A stretch of DNA of 27,056 bases from positions 1-27,056 of the forward strand of contig JBBRUG010000034.1 in assembly GCA_038247995.1 (NCBI GenBank). The letters are read 5' to 3'. The position numbers and the translations under genes are program-made. The notes below the pieces were generated by a model that saw only the letters and a list, made by a program, of their open reading frames with translations, made no database searches and was not told where the DNA came from. Positions 1 to 7,086 of the stretch are shown here, in pieces (position 1 is the stretch's first letter; every line of letters begins with the position of its first letter). The DNA comes from JBBRUG01 sp038247995. GTDB lineage: Bacteria; Chloroflexota; Chloroflexia; Chloroflexales; Chloroflexaceae.

Positions 1-683
1 CCTGTGCCGCCGGGTGGGTCGCGGCGGGCGGTCTGACGTCCTGTGCCGCCGGGTGGGTCGCGGCGGGCGGTCTGACGTCCTGTGCCGCCGGGTGGGTCGC
101 GGCGGGCGGTCTGACGTCCTGTGCCGCCGGGTGGGTCGCTGTCTTCCTGGGCCGCTGGCCCTTTATTGTGCCATCTGGTCAGCAGTCCAAATGCCAGAAT
201 GATCAACCAGAGCGGGAGCGCTTCGAGATAGGCCTGACTGGTGTATTTGACGGCCAGGGTGTGGATGGTGAGCAACCCGGCCGCAATCGGGCCGAAGAAC
301 CAGCCGATTGTGGCGACAGCCAGCACCCCGAACACTGCCGAGATTGCGCGAGCAGTGTAGAGGACGGTTGTCGCATCGGCGCGTTCGCCGAGGGCCAGCG
401 CGCCCCCGGCATAGGTCAGCTTCACCAGCGCCGGATGCTCCCGGTTACCCACGTAATCGACAATCGCCCCGAGATCGCCCGCCCGCAAGGCAGCCGCATA
501 ATCGAGCGCGGCGTTCACATACACCGGCTCATCAAAATCAACCGGCAGCAGTATGGCCGCCCAAGCCCGCAATAGGGCCGCAACAATGATAACGATGATC
601 AGGGACCAGTGCCGCCGTAGGTACACCGACACAGCGCCGAAGGGGGCGCGCTGTTTGATCGAGCGGGATGTAGCGTCAATCAT
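1..683 (-). CDS. Membrane glycosyltransferase, GT-C/GT39 (PMT/ArnT-like), C-terminus missing
   Basis: An open frame reads leftwards from ATG 683-681 to the window edge, about 227 codons with no stop. After a basic N-terminus it has a membrane helix (about residues 27-47), then DFDEPVY (49-55), the acidic first-loop motif of GT-C enzymes, and NREHPALVK (80-88), which resembles the N-x-EHPPL-K motif of PMT/GT39 proteins. Further hydrophobic helices lie near 113-143 and 155-169. Such enzymes use lipid-linked sugars to glycosylate proteins or lipids on the outer face of the membrane. Family members are usually 450-600 residues, so over half is missing. From about residue 182 the sequence becomes a 13-residue repeat (DPPGGTGRQTARR) not expected in this family, so the edge part is doubtful. 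A TACAAT -10-like box (695-690) would start transcription almost at the ATG. The acceptor cannot be told. Confidence 0.75.
   Translation of the reverse strand, partial: MIDATSRSIKQRAPFGAVSVYLRRHWSLIIVIIVAALLRAWAAILLPVDFDEPVYVNAALDYAAALRAGDLGAIVDYVGNREHPALVKLTYAGGALALGERADATTVLYTARAISAVFGVLAVATIGWFFGPIAAGLLTIHTLAVKYTSQAYLEALPLWLIILAFGLLTRWHNKGPAAQEDSDPPGGTGRQTARRDPPGGTGRQTARRDPPGGTGRQTARRDPPGGT
2..139. repeat. 39-bp tandem repeat at the window edge
   Basis: Three identical 39-bp units (2-40, 41-79, 80-118) are followed by the first 21 bp of a fourth (119-139), after which the sequence diverges. Because 39 is a multiple of three, the repeat stays open in the minus-strand glycosyltransferase frame, where each unit encodes the 13 residues DPPGGTGRQTARR. 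The array touches base 1, so its true length is unknown. It may be a real linker expansion or the place where an assembly broke. Confidence 0.95.
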
Positions 684-897
684 GGAGCTATTGTACCGCG
701 CCTATGGGGAAGGACGCCGCACGCATCACGGCTCACGCAGGACTGATGCAAAGTCTCTGATCCGCCCCCTAATCCCTGCTCCGTCAGGCAGAGCGGGGGA
801 GCCGGACGGCAATCCGATGCCCTATCTCCCTTCTCCCGTTCAGGGAGCGGGAACGGGGGTGAGGGTGTTCGGCAGCCGTTCGCCCGATTTTGCAAAA

Positions 898-935
898 GCG
901 CATACGGCTCACGCCCTTGCATGCCCCGTATGCGC
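898..935 (-). terminator. Rho-independent terminator of the amylase gene
   Basis: A perfect 10-bp inverted repeat (GCGCATACGG at 898-907, CCGTATGCGC at 926-935) encloses an 18-nt loop. Read on the minus strand it begins in the last base of the amylase stop codon and is followed by TTTTGC. A second, weaker hairpin (CCCGTTC 835-841 with GAACGGG 851-857) lies further on. No gene is visible between 684 and 897. Confidence 0.7.
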
Positions 936-2725
936 TACGCAATCAGCGCCCCGCCTCGCCCCGGCAGTTCGATAGTCAGGGTGTCATCGTCGCCAAGCAC
1001 CGGGTGGCCAAAAAGGTGGTCGGTAGCGTTCGCGGGCAACCCGCTGCGCGGAAGGGTTAGGCGGGCCGGCGCCGCACCGAGGTTCAGCACGGTAATCACC
1101 GGTTGCGCCCCGTCGCGCACTTGCGCATACAGCCCGGCGGCCGCATCGAGGTACACCACCGTGCGCGAGCCGTGTACCAGCGCGGGTAAGCTGCGGCGTA
1201 ACTCAACCAGGCGCCGAAAGAAGGCGTGCAAGTCGGCATCTTGCTCAGCGCCCCACTTCATTGGTTGGCGGGCCTCTTCAAAAATGCCGAAGTTATTTTC
1301 GCCGTGGATCGGTCGCTCCTGCGTCACGCCCACTTCAGTGCCGTAGTAAACGATCGGCGGGCCGGCCAGGCTGAAGAGCAGCAGCGCGCCAAGTTTCAGG
1401 GTTGTGCTGTCGCCGTGGCGCATGAACAAGAAGCGGTTCATGTCGTGGTTATCGAGAAAGGCCGGTCGCACAAATTCCGCTGGAAAATAGCGCTCGTGGC
1501 CATCTAGGAAGGCGGTCAACTCAGCCAGATCCATCAAACCGCGCGTGAAAGTGTCGCGCAGGGCGCGGGCGAGCAAAAAGTCGAGCACGCCATCCATGCG
1601 CCCGCTGTACGAGCGCAGCATATCGGCGTGGTGGATAATCTCACCGAAGAGCCAGCAATCGGGCTTGGCCGTGCGGCAGGCGCGCCGAAACTCAGCCCAA
1701 AAATCGTGCCCTGGGCCGTAGGCATAATCCAGCCGCAGCCCATCGGCGCCGGCGCGCAACCAGTAACTTGCCGCTTCGAGCATATGGGCGCGGGCCGGGC
1801 CATAAGCCAAATTCAGTTCGGGAAGTTCGCGCACGCCAAAATAGCTGGCATACTCCGTAGGCCACTGCGCCCAGGTGTACCAGTTGCGATACGGACTGTC
1901 CGGGTTGCGCTGGGCGTCCTGAAACGTTGCGTGTTCAACCGACCAGTGGTTCGCCACAAAGTCGAGGATCACGCGCATGCCGCGCTTGTGCGCCTCGGCG
2001 AAGAATTCAAGCAGATCGGCATTCGTACCCAGGCGCGGCTCGACGGTAAAGAGATCGCTCGCATCGTAGCCATGATGGGTGGGACTGGCAAATACCGGCG
2101 AGATCCAGATCGCGCTGAAGCCGAGATCCTGAATGTAATCGAGCCGGCTGATCAGACCGCGCAGCGTCCCGCCGTAGAATCCGCTCAAGCTATCGGGTTG
2201 GATCCAGGCTTGGCCGGGATCAGGCGCAAAACGATCCAGAAAGACCTGGTAGACCACCGCCTCACGCGCCCATTGCGGCGCCGGGTCGTCGGCAAACCAG
2301 ACGGCGAACTGCGTGGCCGCCTCGGCAGTTGCCGCCTGGTTATCGGCAAAAACCCAGGTGGCGCTGCCGGTGAGTTGGGCGGCAATGGTATACCGCAGCA
2401 GCGTGCCGTCGGGCTGCGGCGACAATTGGCCCGCCCACTGCGTCACATAGCCCCAGGTGATCGCATCCCACGCAACACCGGTTTGTTCAAGGTCGAGCAC
2501 CCCTTCGAGATAGGCGCCGTCGGGCTGCTCGGCGCGCCACCAGCAACGCGCCGCCGCATATGGCTGCGTGCCGCCGGTGCTGAGCAGCAACGTCAGCGGC
2601 GCATCCGGCGTCGGATCAAGAGGCAGCACCCGATCCTGGTGGCGTACACCGCTATGCGCCTGCTCATGCCGAATCAGGCGCTGCGCGGGTTCAACAAGGT
2701 TGCCGAAAATATTATCAAGATACAT
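935..2725 (-). CDS. GH13 alpha-amylase-family glycoside hydrolase (neopullulanase/cyclomaltodextrinase-like)
   Basis: The 596-residue protein cleaves or rearranges alpha-glucan linkages. An N-terminal beta-rich region of about 150 residues (CBM34-like position) precedes the TIM barrel, which starts at AVVYQVFLDRF (156-166). The four GH13 regions are clear: DFVANH (255-260); GLRLDY (329-334) with nucleophile Asp333; LFGEI (359-363) with acid/base Glu362; FLDNHD (423-428) with transition-state stabiliser Asp428. A beta-sandwich C-terminal domain follows from about 520. There is no signal peptide, so it is probably cytoplasmic and acts on imported maltodextrins, like neopullulanase/cyclomaltodextrinase relatives. 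The start is ATG 2725; no strong ribosome site precedes it. The broken XRE regulator ends 13 bp upstream on the same strand, suggesting a former regulator-enzyme operon. A terminator follows the stop directly. Exact substrate is not determinable from sequence. Confidence 0.9.
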   Translation of the reverse strand: MYLDNIFGNLVEPAQRLIRHEQAHSGVRHQDRVLPLDPTPDAPLTLLLSTGGTQPYAAARCWWRAEQPDGAYLEGVLDLEQTGVAWDAITWGYVTQWAGQLSPQPDGTLLRYTIAAQLTGSATWVFADNQAATAEAATQFAVWFADDPAPQWAREAVVYQVFLDRFAPDPGQAWIQPDSLSGFYGGTLRGLISRLDYIQDLGFSAIWISPVFASPTHHGYDASDLFTVEPRLGTNADLLEFFAEAHKRGMRVILDFVANHWSVEHATFQDAQRNPDSPYRNWYTWAQWPTEYASYFGVRELPELNLAYGPARAHMLEAASYWLRAGADGLRLDYAYGPGHDFWAEFRRACRTAKPDCWLFGEIIHHADMLRSYSGRMDGVLDFLLARALRDTFTRGLMDLAELTAFLDGHERYFPAEFVRPAFLDNHDMNRFLFMRHGDSTTLKLGALLLFSLAGPPIVYYGTEVGVTQERPIHGENNFGIFEEARQPMKWGAEQDADLHAFFRRLVELRRSLPALVHGSRTVVYLDAAAGLYAQVRDGAQPVITVLNLGAAPARLTLPRSGLPANATDHLFGHPVLGDDDTLTIELPGRGGALIA

Positions 2726-2738
2726 ATTGGGTACCCAC

Positions 2739-3037
2739 TTACGGCAAAAAATCGCTTGGCGGCAGGTTGAGCACCGCTGCGATGCGACACAAGGTTACCG
2801 CCGAGATCATGCGTTGCCCGACTCGTGGCGGCTAAAAGTCGACTCAGCCATACCCAGGGCAACCTCGATCTGGCGTTGGCTCAAGCCTAGCGCACTGAGC
2901 AGCATGACTGAGCCGCAGAGGCCACTGAACCGGGTAGCTCGCTGCGCTCGCGCCTGGTTGTGCAGGCTCAATCGATCTGAGCAATGCTGTAATTGCAGCC
3001 GCGCCGCACGAATTTGCTTGCTGATCTGGGCGTTCAA
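2739..3037 (-). pseudogene. XRE-family HTH regulator, split by an in-frame insert and a frameshift
   Basis: Reading from ATG 3037, the first residues MNAQISKQIRAARLQL match helix 1 of an XRE/Cro-type domain. The rest of the domain (GLSQRQIEVALGMAESTF, then SRHESG) resumes only after 34 extra residues encoded by the TA-flanked element at 2888-2991. After HESG the frame stops at TGA 2809-2807. One frame over, the expected remainder reads on at once (QRMISAVTLCRIAAVLNLPP, then SDFLP) to TAA 2741-2739. One missing base near 2813-2817, in a short G run, accounts for this. Without insert and frameshift the protein would be about 66 residues, the size of a minimal single-domain XRE regulator. It ends 13 bp before the amylase start and probably once controlled it. 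The single-base lesion could be a sequencing error; the insert is not. Confidence 0.8.
2888..2991. mobile_element. Miniature TA-flanked palindromic element, copy A (inside XRE gene)
   Basis: A 100-bp core (2890-2989) is flanked by TA on both sides (2888-2889 and 2990-2991). The core plus flanks match 10551-10654 with no gaps; over the 109-bp match 2883-2991 versus 10546-10654 only six bases differ. The ends are imperfect inverted repeats. TA duplication with short inverted ends is typical of IS630/Tc1-mariner-type miniature elements. The core plus one TA is 102 bp, exactly 34 codons, so insertion left the XRE frame open. No transposase is encoded. Confidence 0.75.
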
Positions 3038-3062
3038 AGCGCTTTCTTCAGCCTGCGGAGAA

Positions 3063-3137
3063 GTGGGCTTCCCGGCGATCTACGTTCGTGCAATTGAGCA
3101 GACTTGTTACTTTGGCATTCATCGCCGGGAAGCCCAC
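3063..3137. repeat. 17-bp perfect inverted repeat, 41-bp loop
   Basis: GTGGGCTTCCCGGCGAT (3063-3079) is repeated in inverted orientation at 3121-3137. It lies 25 bp upstream of the XRE gene start and has no coding content. It could be a cruciform or long-loop hairpin, an operator-like site, or another tiny mobile element. No T run follows on either strand, so it is not a typical terminator. Confidence 0.85.
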
Positions 3138-3153
3138 CTGCCGATGGGCGGTT

Positions 3154-3254
3154 ATATCAAATCTTCTTTGATAGTGTGCCTAGATGGTTTTTTCGGAGGG
3201 GCTGCGCCCCTCCAAACCTCCCCGCTTTGCACACTATCTTGCCGGATTTGATAT
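3154..3254. repeat. 101-bp palindromic element with 26-bp inverted ends and a central hairpin
   Basis: The outer arms 3154-3179 and 3229-3254 are inverted copies: the outer 10 bp (ATATCAAATC) and inner 10 bp (GATAGTGTGC) match, with mismatches in between. The centre holds a perfect 8-bp stem, GGAGGGGC/GCCCCTCC, with loop TGC (3195-3213). The left arm also folds on itself (ATCAAA 3156-3161, TTTGAT 3167-3172). The last base is also the final base of the desaturase stop codon. The layout suggests a miniature inverted-repeat element, or a folded 3' end of the desaturase mRNA. Confidence 0.8.
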
Positions 3255-4324
3255 TACGCGCCGGGCGCCTCGCTGGCTGCGGTTGGTTGACGCAGTACCT
3301 GGCTGACCGCATCCAAGTGCGCCAGAATCTCGCGGTACGACTGGATCATCGAGGTTTCGTAATAATCGACCCCGCGCTCGGCGCAAAACTCCTGCACAAC
3401 CAGACTAAGTTCCCGTAGCCGGTGCATCGGCAACGAGGGGAACAGATGATGCTCGATCTGGTAATTCAGCCCGCCGTACCAGAAATCGGTGAGCGGGTAT
3501 GCGCGCACATTGCGTGCTGTAAGCACCTGTAAGCGCAGGAAATCGATCGGCATGTCATCGGTTACGAGCAGCATCCCCTTATGATTTGGCGCGAACACCG
3601 AACCCAGATAAACGCCAAACACCGCCTGAGCCAACAGCGTGAAAGCCAGACCGCCCCAGAACCCCAGCGCCAGCATCGGCACCACAAGCGTACCGATGAC
3701 ATTGAGTACAATCAGCAGCGCCTCCCAGCGGGTCTGGCGGGCGGCCCCGCTCAGGACAAACTGAATGCTCACCTGGCGCAGCGCATAGCTCTGGAAGGTA
3801 AGCAGCGGGAAGAACAGCCAGGCCTGATACATCACCATCAGCCGCGCGATGCCCTGGCGCGAGCGGGCCTGCTCCTCGGTGAAGGCCACCACCGGCACAT
3901 CCAGGTCGGGGTCCATACCATCGTGGTTGGGATGCGCGTGGTGGGTATTATGCTTCTTCGTCCACCAGTCGCGGCTGATGCCGAGCAGCAAGTTTCCCAA
4001 CCCAATCCCAGCCAGATCGTTTTGCCATGCTTTGCGGAACAACTGACGGTGGCACGCTCCGTGCGAACTGAAGGCGAGTTGTCCGAGGACAAAACCCAGA
4101 AAGAGCGCATTAACGACCTGAACCCAGAACGAATCAACACTGAAGAGTATGGCCGTACTAAGTACCAACAAACCCAGCTTGAGCGCGATCATGCTTACAG
4201 AAAACCCTGGTTGCTTCTCCAGCAACCCACGCTGCATGACGATCCGCTTCAGCGCAATGAAATCGGCATTATTGCCCATACGTCTACACAGGTCCTTCCC
4301 ATGGAGCGATTCAAAATTCTGCAC
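3254..4324 (-). CDS. Membrane fatty acid desaturase (acyl-lipid, front-end-like)
   Basis: This integral membrane di-iron enzyme inserts a double bond into acyl chains. All three histidine boxes are present: HGACH (88-92), HNTHH (125-129) and QIEHH (289-293). The glutamine in the third box is typical of the front-end/linoleoyl-CoA-type desaturase branch (DesA3-like enzymes also carry it). Hydrophobic segments lie near 45-62, 68-86, 165-180 and 203-243. At 356 residues it has normal length and no fused cytochrome b5 domain, so it must take electrons from a separate partner. The longest frame starts with GTG at 4324; a plausible alternative is ATG 4279 (residue 16, MGNNADF), after which family similarity begins. 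The neighbours are unrelated and divergent. It likely tunes membrane fluidity; the position of the double bond cannot be told from sequence. Confidence 0.88.
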   Translation of the reverse strand: MQNFESLHGKDLCRRMGNNADFIALKRIVMQRGLLEKQPGFSVSMIALKLGLLVLSTAILFSVDSFWVQVVNALFLGFVLGQLAFSSHGACHRQLFRKAWQNDLAGIGLGNLLLGISRDWWTKKHNTHHAHPNHDGMDPDLDVPVVAFTEEQARSRQGIARLMVMYQAWLFFPLLTFQSYALRQVSIQFVLSGAARQTRWEALLIVLNVIGTLVVPMLALGFWGGLAFTLLAQAVFGVYLGSVFAPNHKGMLLVTDDMPIDFLRLQVLTARNVRAYPLTDFWYGGLNYQIEHHLFPSLPMHRLRELSLVVQEFCAERGVDYYETSMIQSYREILAHLDAVSQVLRQPTAASEAPGA

Positions 4325-4377
4325 ACCTATGCATAGTACCTGAATTCAGCGATCACCATGCGCGCAGACATCCGATC

Positions 4378-4407
4378 TTTCCCAAGGAAATCCAAGTAGG
4401 TTATACT
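4378..4407 (+). promoter_or_regulatory. Possible promoter for the transglutaminase pair
   Basis: A good -10 box (TATACT, 4402-4407) sits 18 bp after a poor -35 (TTTCCC, 4378-4383). Transcription would begin near 4414, leaving a leader of about 70 nt before ATG 4485. The -35 match is weak. Confidence 0.35.
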
Positions 4408-4484
4408 ATCTTTAGGGTTCACGACTGAAGCAACGCTGCTGATTGTGCTCGTAGACGGCACGCTCGGCGTTTTTTGTTATTCGT

Positions 4485-5339
4485 ATGGAACAGAATGTTA
4501 TGCACGTCCAGATCGGCTTCGAATTTGTGCTTGAGTCGGGATTTTCAACGCCGACGGCAGCGATTACGCAACCCCCTTCGACGGATTGCCAACGCATCCT
4601 CAACCCACAACTGATTCTCACCCCAGACGTGCCGCTGCACTCGTATATCGACAGCTTCGGCAACATTGTCTGGCGCTGGACGGCACCCCAGGGAATTCAG
4701 CGCATTTACTACAACGCAATCGCCGAGATATCGCCCCTGGCCGACCCGGTGCTGCCCGATCTGCCCGGCACGCTCGTCGATCAACTGCCCGATGCAGCGC
4801 TGATGTACACGCTGCCCAGCCGCTACTGCCCCTCCGATATGGTGCTCGACGAGGCATGGAACCTCTTCGGCGATGTGCCGGACGGCTGGCCGCGCGTGCA
4901 AGCGATCTGCGATTGGGCCCACAGGAATGTCGCTTACGTAGCGGGGAGCAGCACCGGAACGACTTCCGGCTATGAAGCCTACCAGAACCGTAAGGGCGTC
5001 TGCCGCGACTTCGCCCATATTGCGGTGATGTTTTGTCGGGCCTTGAACATTCCGGCCCGCTATGTCTGCGGCTATCTTCCCGACATCAATGTGCCGCTAA
5101 ACCTAGACCCGATGGATTTTCACGCCTGGTTCGAGGCCTATCTTGGCGGGGCCTGGCGCACATTCGATGCTCGCCATAACCAGCCGCGCATCGGCCGCGT
5201 TGTGATCGCCCACGGGCGCGATGCCGTCGATACGGCAATTATGACGAGTTATGGCGATAGCCGCCTGACGAGTATGTCCGTCTGGGCCAATGAACTGCCC
5301 GCGACCACGCTACAGCCCGAGGAGGAGGTACAACATTGA
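4485..5339 (+). CDS. Transglutaminase-like (papain-fold) domain protein, first of a pair
   Basis: This 284-residue protein has a beta-rich N-terminal domain (about 1-105) followed by a transglutaminase core. The catalytic triad is visible: Cys173 in GVCRDFAHIA, His213 in DFHAWFEAYL and Asp228 in TFDARHN. The 'CRDFAH...R.L.IPARYV.GY' pattern is that of the bacterial SgcQ/YebA-like transglutaminase superfamily, whose members act as proteases, amidases or cross-linkers of protein or peptide substrates. No signal peptide or membrane segment is visible, so it should be cytoplasmic. ATG 4485 opens the frame; a second ATG six codons on (MHVQIGF) is a possible start. It overlaps the next gene by 4 bp and shares its fold, pointing to a duplicated pair acting together. 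The substrate is unknown. The C-terminal ~50 residues beyond the triad are not conserved enough to interpret. Confidence 0.85.
   Translation: MEQNVMHVQIGFEFVLESGFSTPTAAITQPPSTDCQRILNPQLILTPDVPLHSYIDSFGNIVWRWTAPQGIQRIYYNAIAEISPLADPVLPDLPGTLVDQLPDAALMYTLPSRYCPSDMVLDEAWNLFGDVPDGWPRVQAICDWAHRNVAYVAGSSTGTTSGYEAYQNRKGVCRDFAHIAVMFCRALNIPARYVCGYLPDINVPLNLDPMDFHAWFEAYLGGAWRTFDARHNQPRIGRVVIAHGRDAVDTAIMTSYGDSRLTSMSVWANELPATTLQPEEEVQH
5321..5338 (+). promoter_or_regulatory. Ribosome site and overlapping stop/start that set the TTG start of the second transglutaminase
   Basis: GGAGGAGG (5321-5328) lies 7 nt before TTG 5336-5338. That TTG shares bases with the upstream stop TGA (5337-5339), giving the TTGA overlap typical of translational coupling. 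Confidence 0.8.
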
Positions 5340-6238
5340 GCAACCTGGATGCTTCAGCCGACCCGGAGACTCTGCTCGACCATCACACAGTGGCTTGGAG
5401 CGCCGTCCGCCGCAGTCGCTACTGGATGTACCAGCGTTTCCAGTATCGCTACCCCGGCAAGATCCGCGAGCTGCGGCAGCGCCTCATGATCATCCCCCAG
5501 GAACGCTACGGCGACCAGCGCGTGTGTGATTTTGAACTTGGCGTGTCGATCCCGAATGCCTCGACAATTATTCAGGAAGACCCGTTTGGGAACCGCATTT
5601 TCCTGATCTACGCACCCGAGGCCAGCGCCGAAGTAACCTTTGAGATGCGGCTCATTGTCGAGCGCGATCTGGATACCCCCGAACAACCGCGCCTGCGGCC
5701 GGTGGACGTTGCGCCCTTTAATAACCCGACGCCATTGACCAACCCCGACGAAACGCTGCAAACCGTGGCCCAGCGCATGGCCGCCGCATACGCCGACCCC
5801 GAGCAGTTGTGCGATGCGCTGAGTACCTGGGTGTTTGGCGCAATGCGCTACGGATCAGGGGCGACCACAGTCAGTACCATCGCCGCCGAGGCGCTGAAGA
5901 TTGGCCAGGGCCTCTGCCAGGATTATGCCCATATTATGCTGGCGCTTTGTCACGCCGCGTCCATACCGGCGCGCTACGTCTCGGGCCATATGCTTGGCGA
6001 GGGCGGCTCGCACGCATGGGTCGAAGCGCTGGTGGAATTGCCGGAAGGCGGCTACAAAGTTGTTGCGCTTGATCCGACGAATCAGCGCCGCACGACGCCG
6101 GCGTACATCACTGTCGCCACCGGCCGCGATTACCACGATGTTTCGCCGACCTCCGGCAGCTACATTGCGCCCTACCTCGGCGAGCTTACCACGAGCAAAC
6201 GGGCCGGCCTGACCCACATTGAGTATACTGGCCACTAG
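5336..6238 (+). CDS. Transglutaminase-like (papain-fold) domain protein, second of a pair
   Basis: The 300-residue product has an N-terminal beta domain (about 25-115, like the transglutaminase N-terminal region of bacterial homologues), then a transglutaminase core with Cys194 in GQGLCQDYAHI, His226 in SHAWVEAL and Asp246 in ALDPTNQ. It belongs to the same superfamily as the preceding gene but is diverged: QDYAH replaces RDFAH, and ALDPTN matches the more usual form. No export signal is seen. The TTG start is supported by a strong ribosome site and the 4-bp overlap with the gene before. The stop (6236-6238) overlaps the stop of the convergent ABC permease (6235-6237), so no terminator lies between them. 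The two proteins may form a hetero-oligomer or act on the same substrate; this is inference. It could be a peptidase rather than a cross-linking enzyme. Confidence 0.87.
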   Translation: MSNLDASADPETLLDHHTVAWSAVRRSRYWMYQRFQYRYPGKIRELRQRLMIIPQERYGDQRVCDFELGVSIPNASTIIQEDPFGNRIFLIYAPEASAEVTFEMRLIVERDLDTPEQPRLRPVDVAPFNNPTPLTNPDETLQTVAQRMAAAYADPEQLCDALSTWVFGAMRYGSGATTVSTIAAEALKIGQGLCQDYAHIMLALCHAASIPARYVSGHMLGEGGSHAWVEALVELPEGGYKVVALDPTNQRRTTPAYITVATGRDYHDVSPTSGSYIAPYLGELTTSKRAGLTHIEYTGH

Positions 6239-7086
6239 CCCTTTACCCCACCTATCGTCAGGCCGCCTTCGATATAACGCTGGAGCGTCAGGAAGACGAT
6301 AATCGTCGGCAGGATGATCAGCAAGCCGCCGGCGGCGAAGTAGCCCCAGGGCGTGCTCTGACTGCCGGCGAGGCTGAACAGACCAGGCACAACCAGCTTC
6401 ATGCTGTCGGGGGCGGGCACCAGCACCGAGGCGAAGATAAAATCGCCCCAACCGGCCAGGAACCCGAGCAGGGCCGTGATCGCCAGTGCTGGGCGCGCGA
6501 GGGGCAGAGCAATCAGCAAGAACGACTGGAGCGGGCCGCAGCCGTCGATCTGGGCGGCTTCTTCGAGTTCCACCGGGATGGTATCGAAATAGCCTTTCAT
6601 ATTCCAGGTCGAAAATACGAGCGCGCCGGTTGTGTAGGCCAGAATCAGGCCCTCGTGGCGCCCGTAGAGGCCGAGGGCGGTGAGCAACTGGGCCACAGCC
6701 ACCAGCGACAGCACGCCCGGAAAGGTCTGCACGGCGAGCAACAGAATCAGGCCGCTCTCGCGGCCGCGAAATTGCATGCGCGAGAAGGCGTAGGCGCCGG
6801 CGGTGGCAATCACCAGCGACAGGATTGTCGTCATGCTCGCCACATAGAGGCTATTGCGCAGCCAGGTAAGCAGCGGCTGTTCGAAGATCATCACCCGGTA
6901 GTTCTCGAACGTCCACTCGGTAGGCACAAACATGCCGGCCAGGTTCAGCGTATAGAGCCGGTCGCCTATGCGGCCCGAAGCCAGAAAGGCAAACCAGATC
7001 GGATAGACCGCAAAGGCCGACACGAGGATCAGAATACCGTACTGAAGTAGGCGCGACTGCAAGGTTGGCTTATTACGACTGGTCAT
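6235..7086 (-). CDS. ABC sugar importer permease, MalG type
   Basis: This 283-residue inner-membrane protein of the carbohydrate uptake class 1 (CUT1) family has about six membrane helices. The EAA loop, where the ATPase docks, reads EAAQIDGCGP...ALPLARP. A short N-terminal cytoplasmic stretch precedes the first helix (about residues 14-34). The start ATG 7086 overlaps the stop of the upstream permease (ATGA), with GAGGAGC close before it, so the two are translationally coupled. The product pairs with that permease to form the channel. It is the last gene of the cluster; its stop overlaps that of the convergent transglutaminase gene. No ATPase gene is in the window, so a shared MsmK/MalK-type ATPase from elsewhere must power it. 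Confidence 0.92.
   Translation of the reverse strand: MTSRNKPTLQSRLLQYGILILVSAFAVYPIWFAFLASGRIGDRLYTLNLAGMFVPTEWTFENYRVMIFEQPLLTWLRNSLYVASMTTILSLVIATAGAYAFSRMQFRGRESGLILLLAVQTFPGVLSLVAVAQLLTALGLYGRHEGLILAYTTGALVFSTWNMKGYFDTIPVELEEAAQIDGCGPLQSFLLIALPLARPALAITALLGFLAGWGDFIFASVLVPAPDSMKLVVPGLFSLAGSQSTPWGYFAAGGLLIILPTIIVFLTLQRYIEGGLTIGGVKG

Noticed and set aside
168..575. Plus-strand frame of 135 codons
   Set aside because: It is antisense to the glycosyltransferase, which has clear membrane helices and GT-C motifs.
1628..2770. Long open frame (380 codons) on the plus strand
   Set aside because: It lies antisense to the GH13 gene, whose four catalytic regions are intact; the translation has no recognisable domain.
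3195..3213. GC-rich hairpin as a terminator
   Set aside because: No T run follows on either strand; it is better explained as the centre of the palindromic element.
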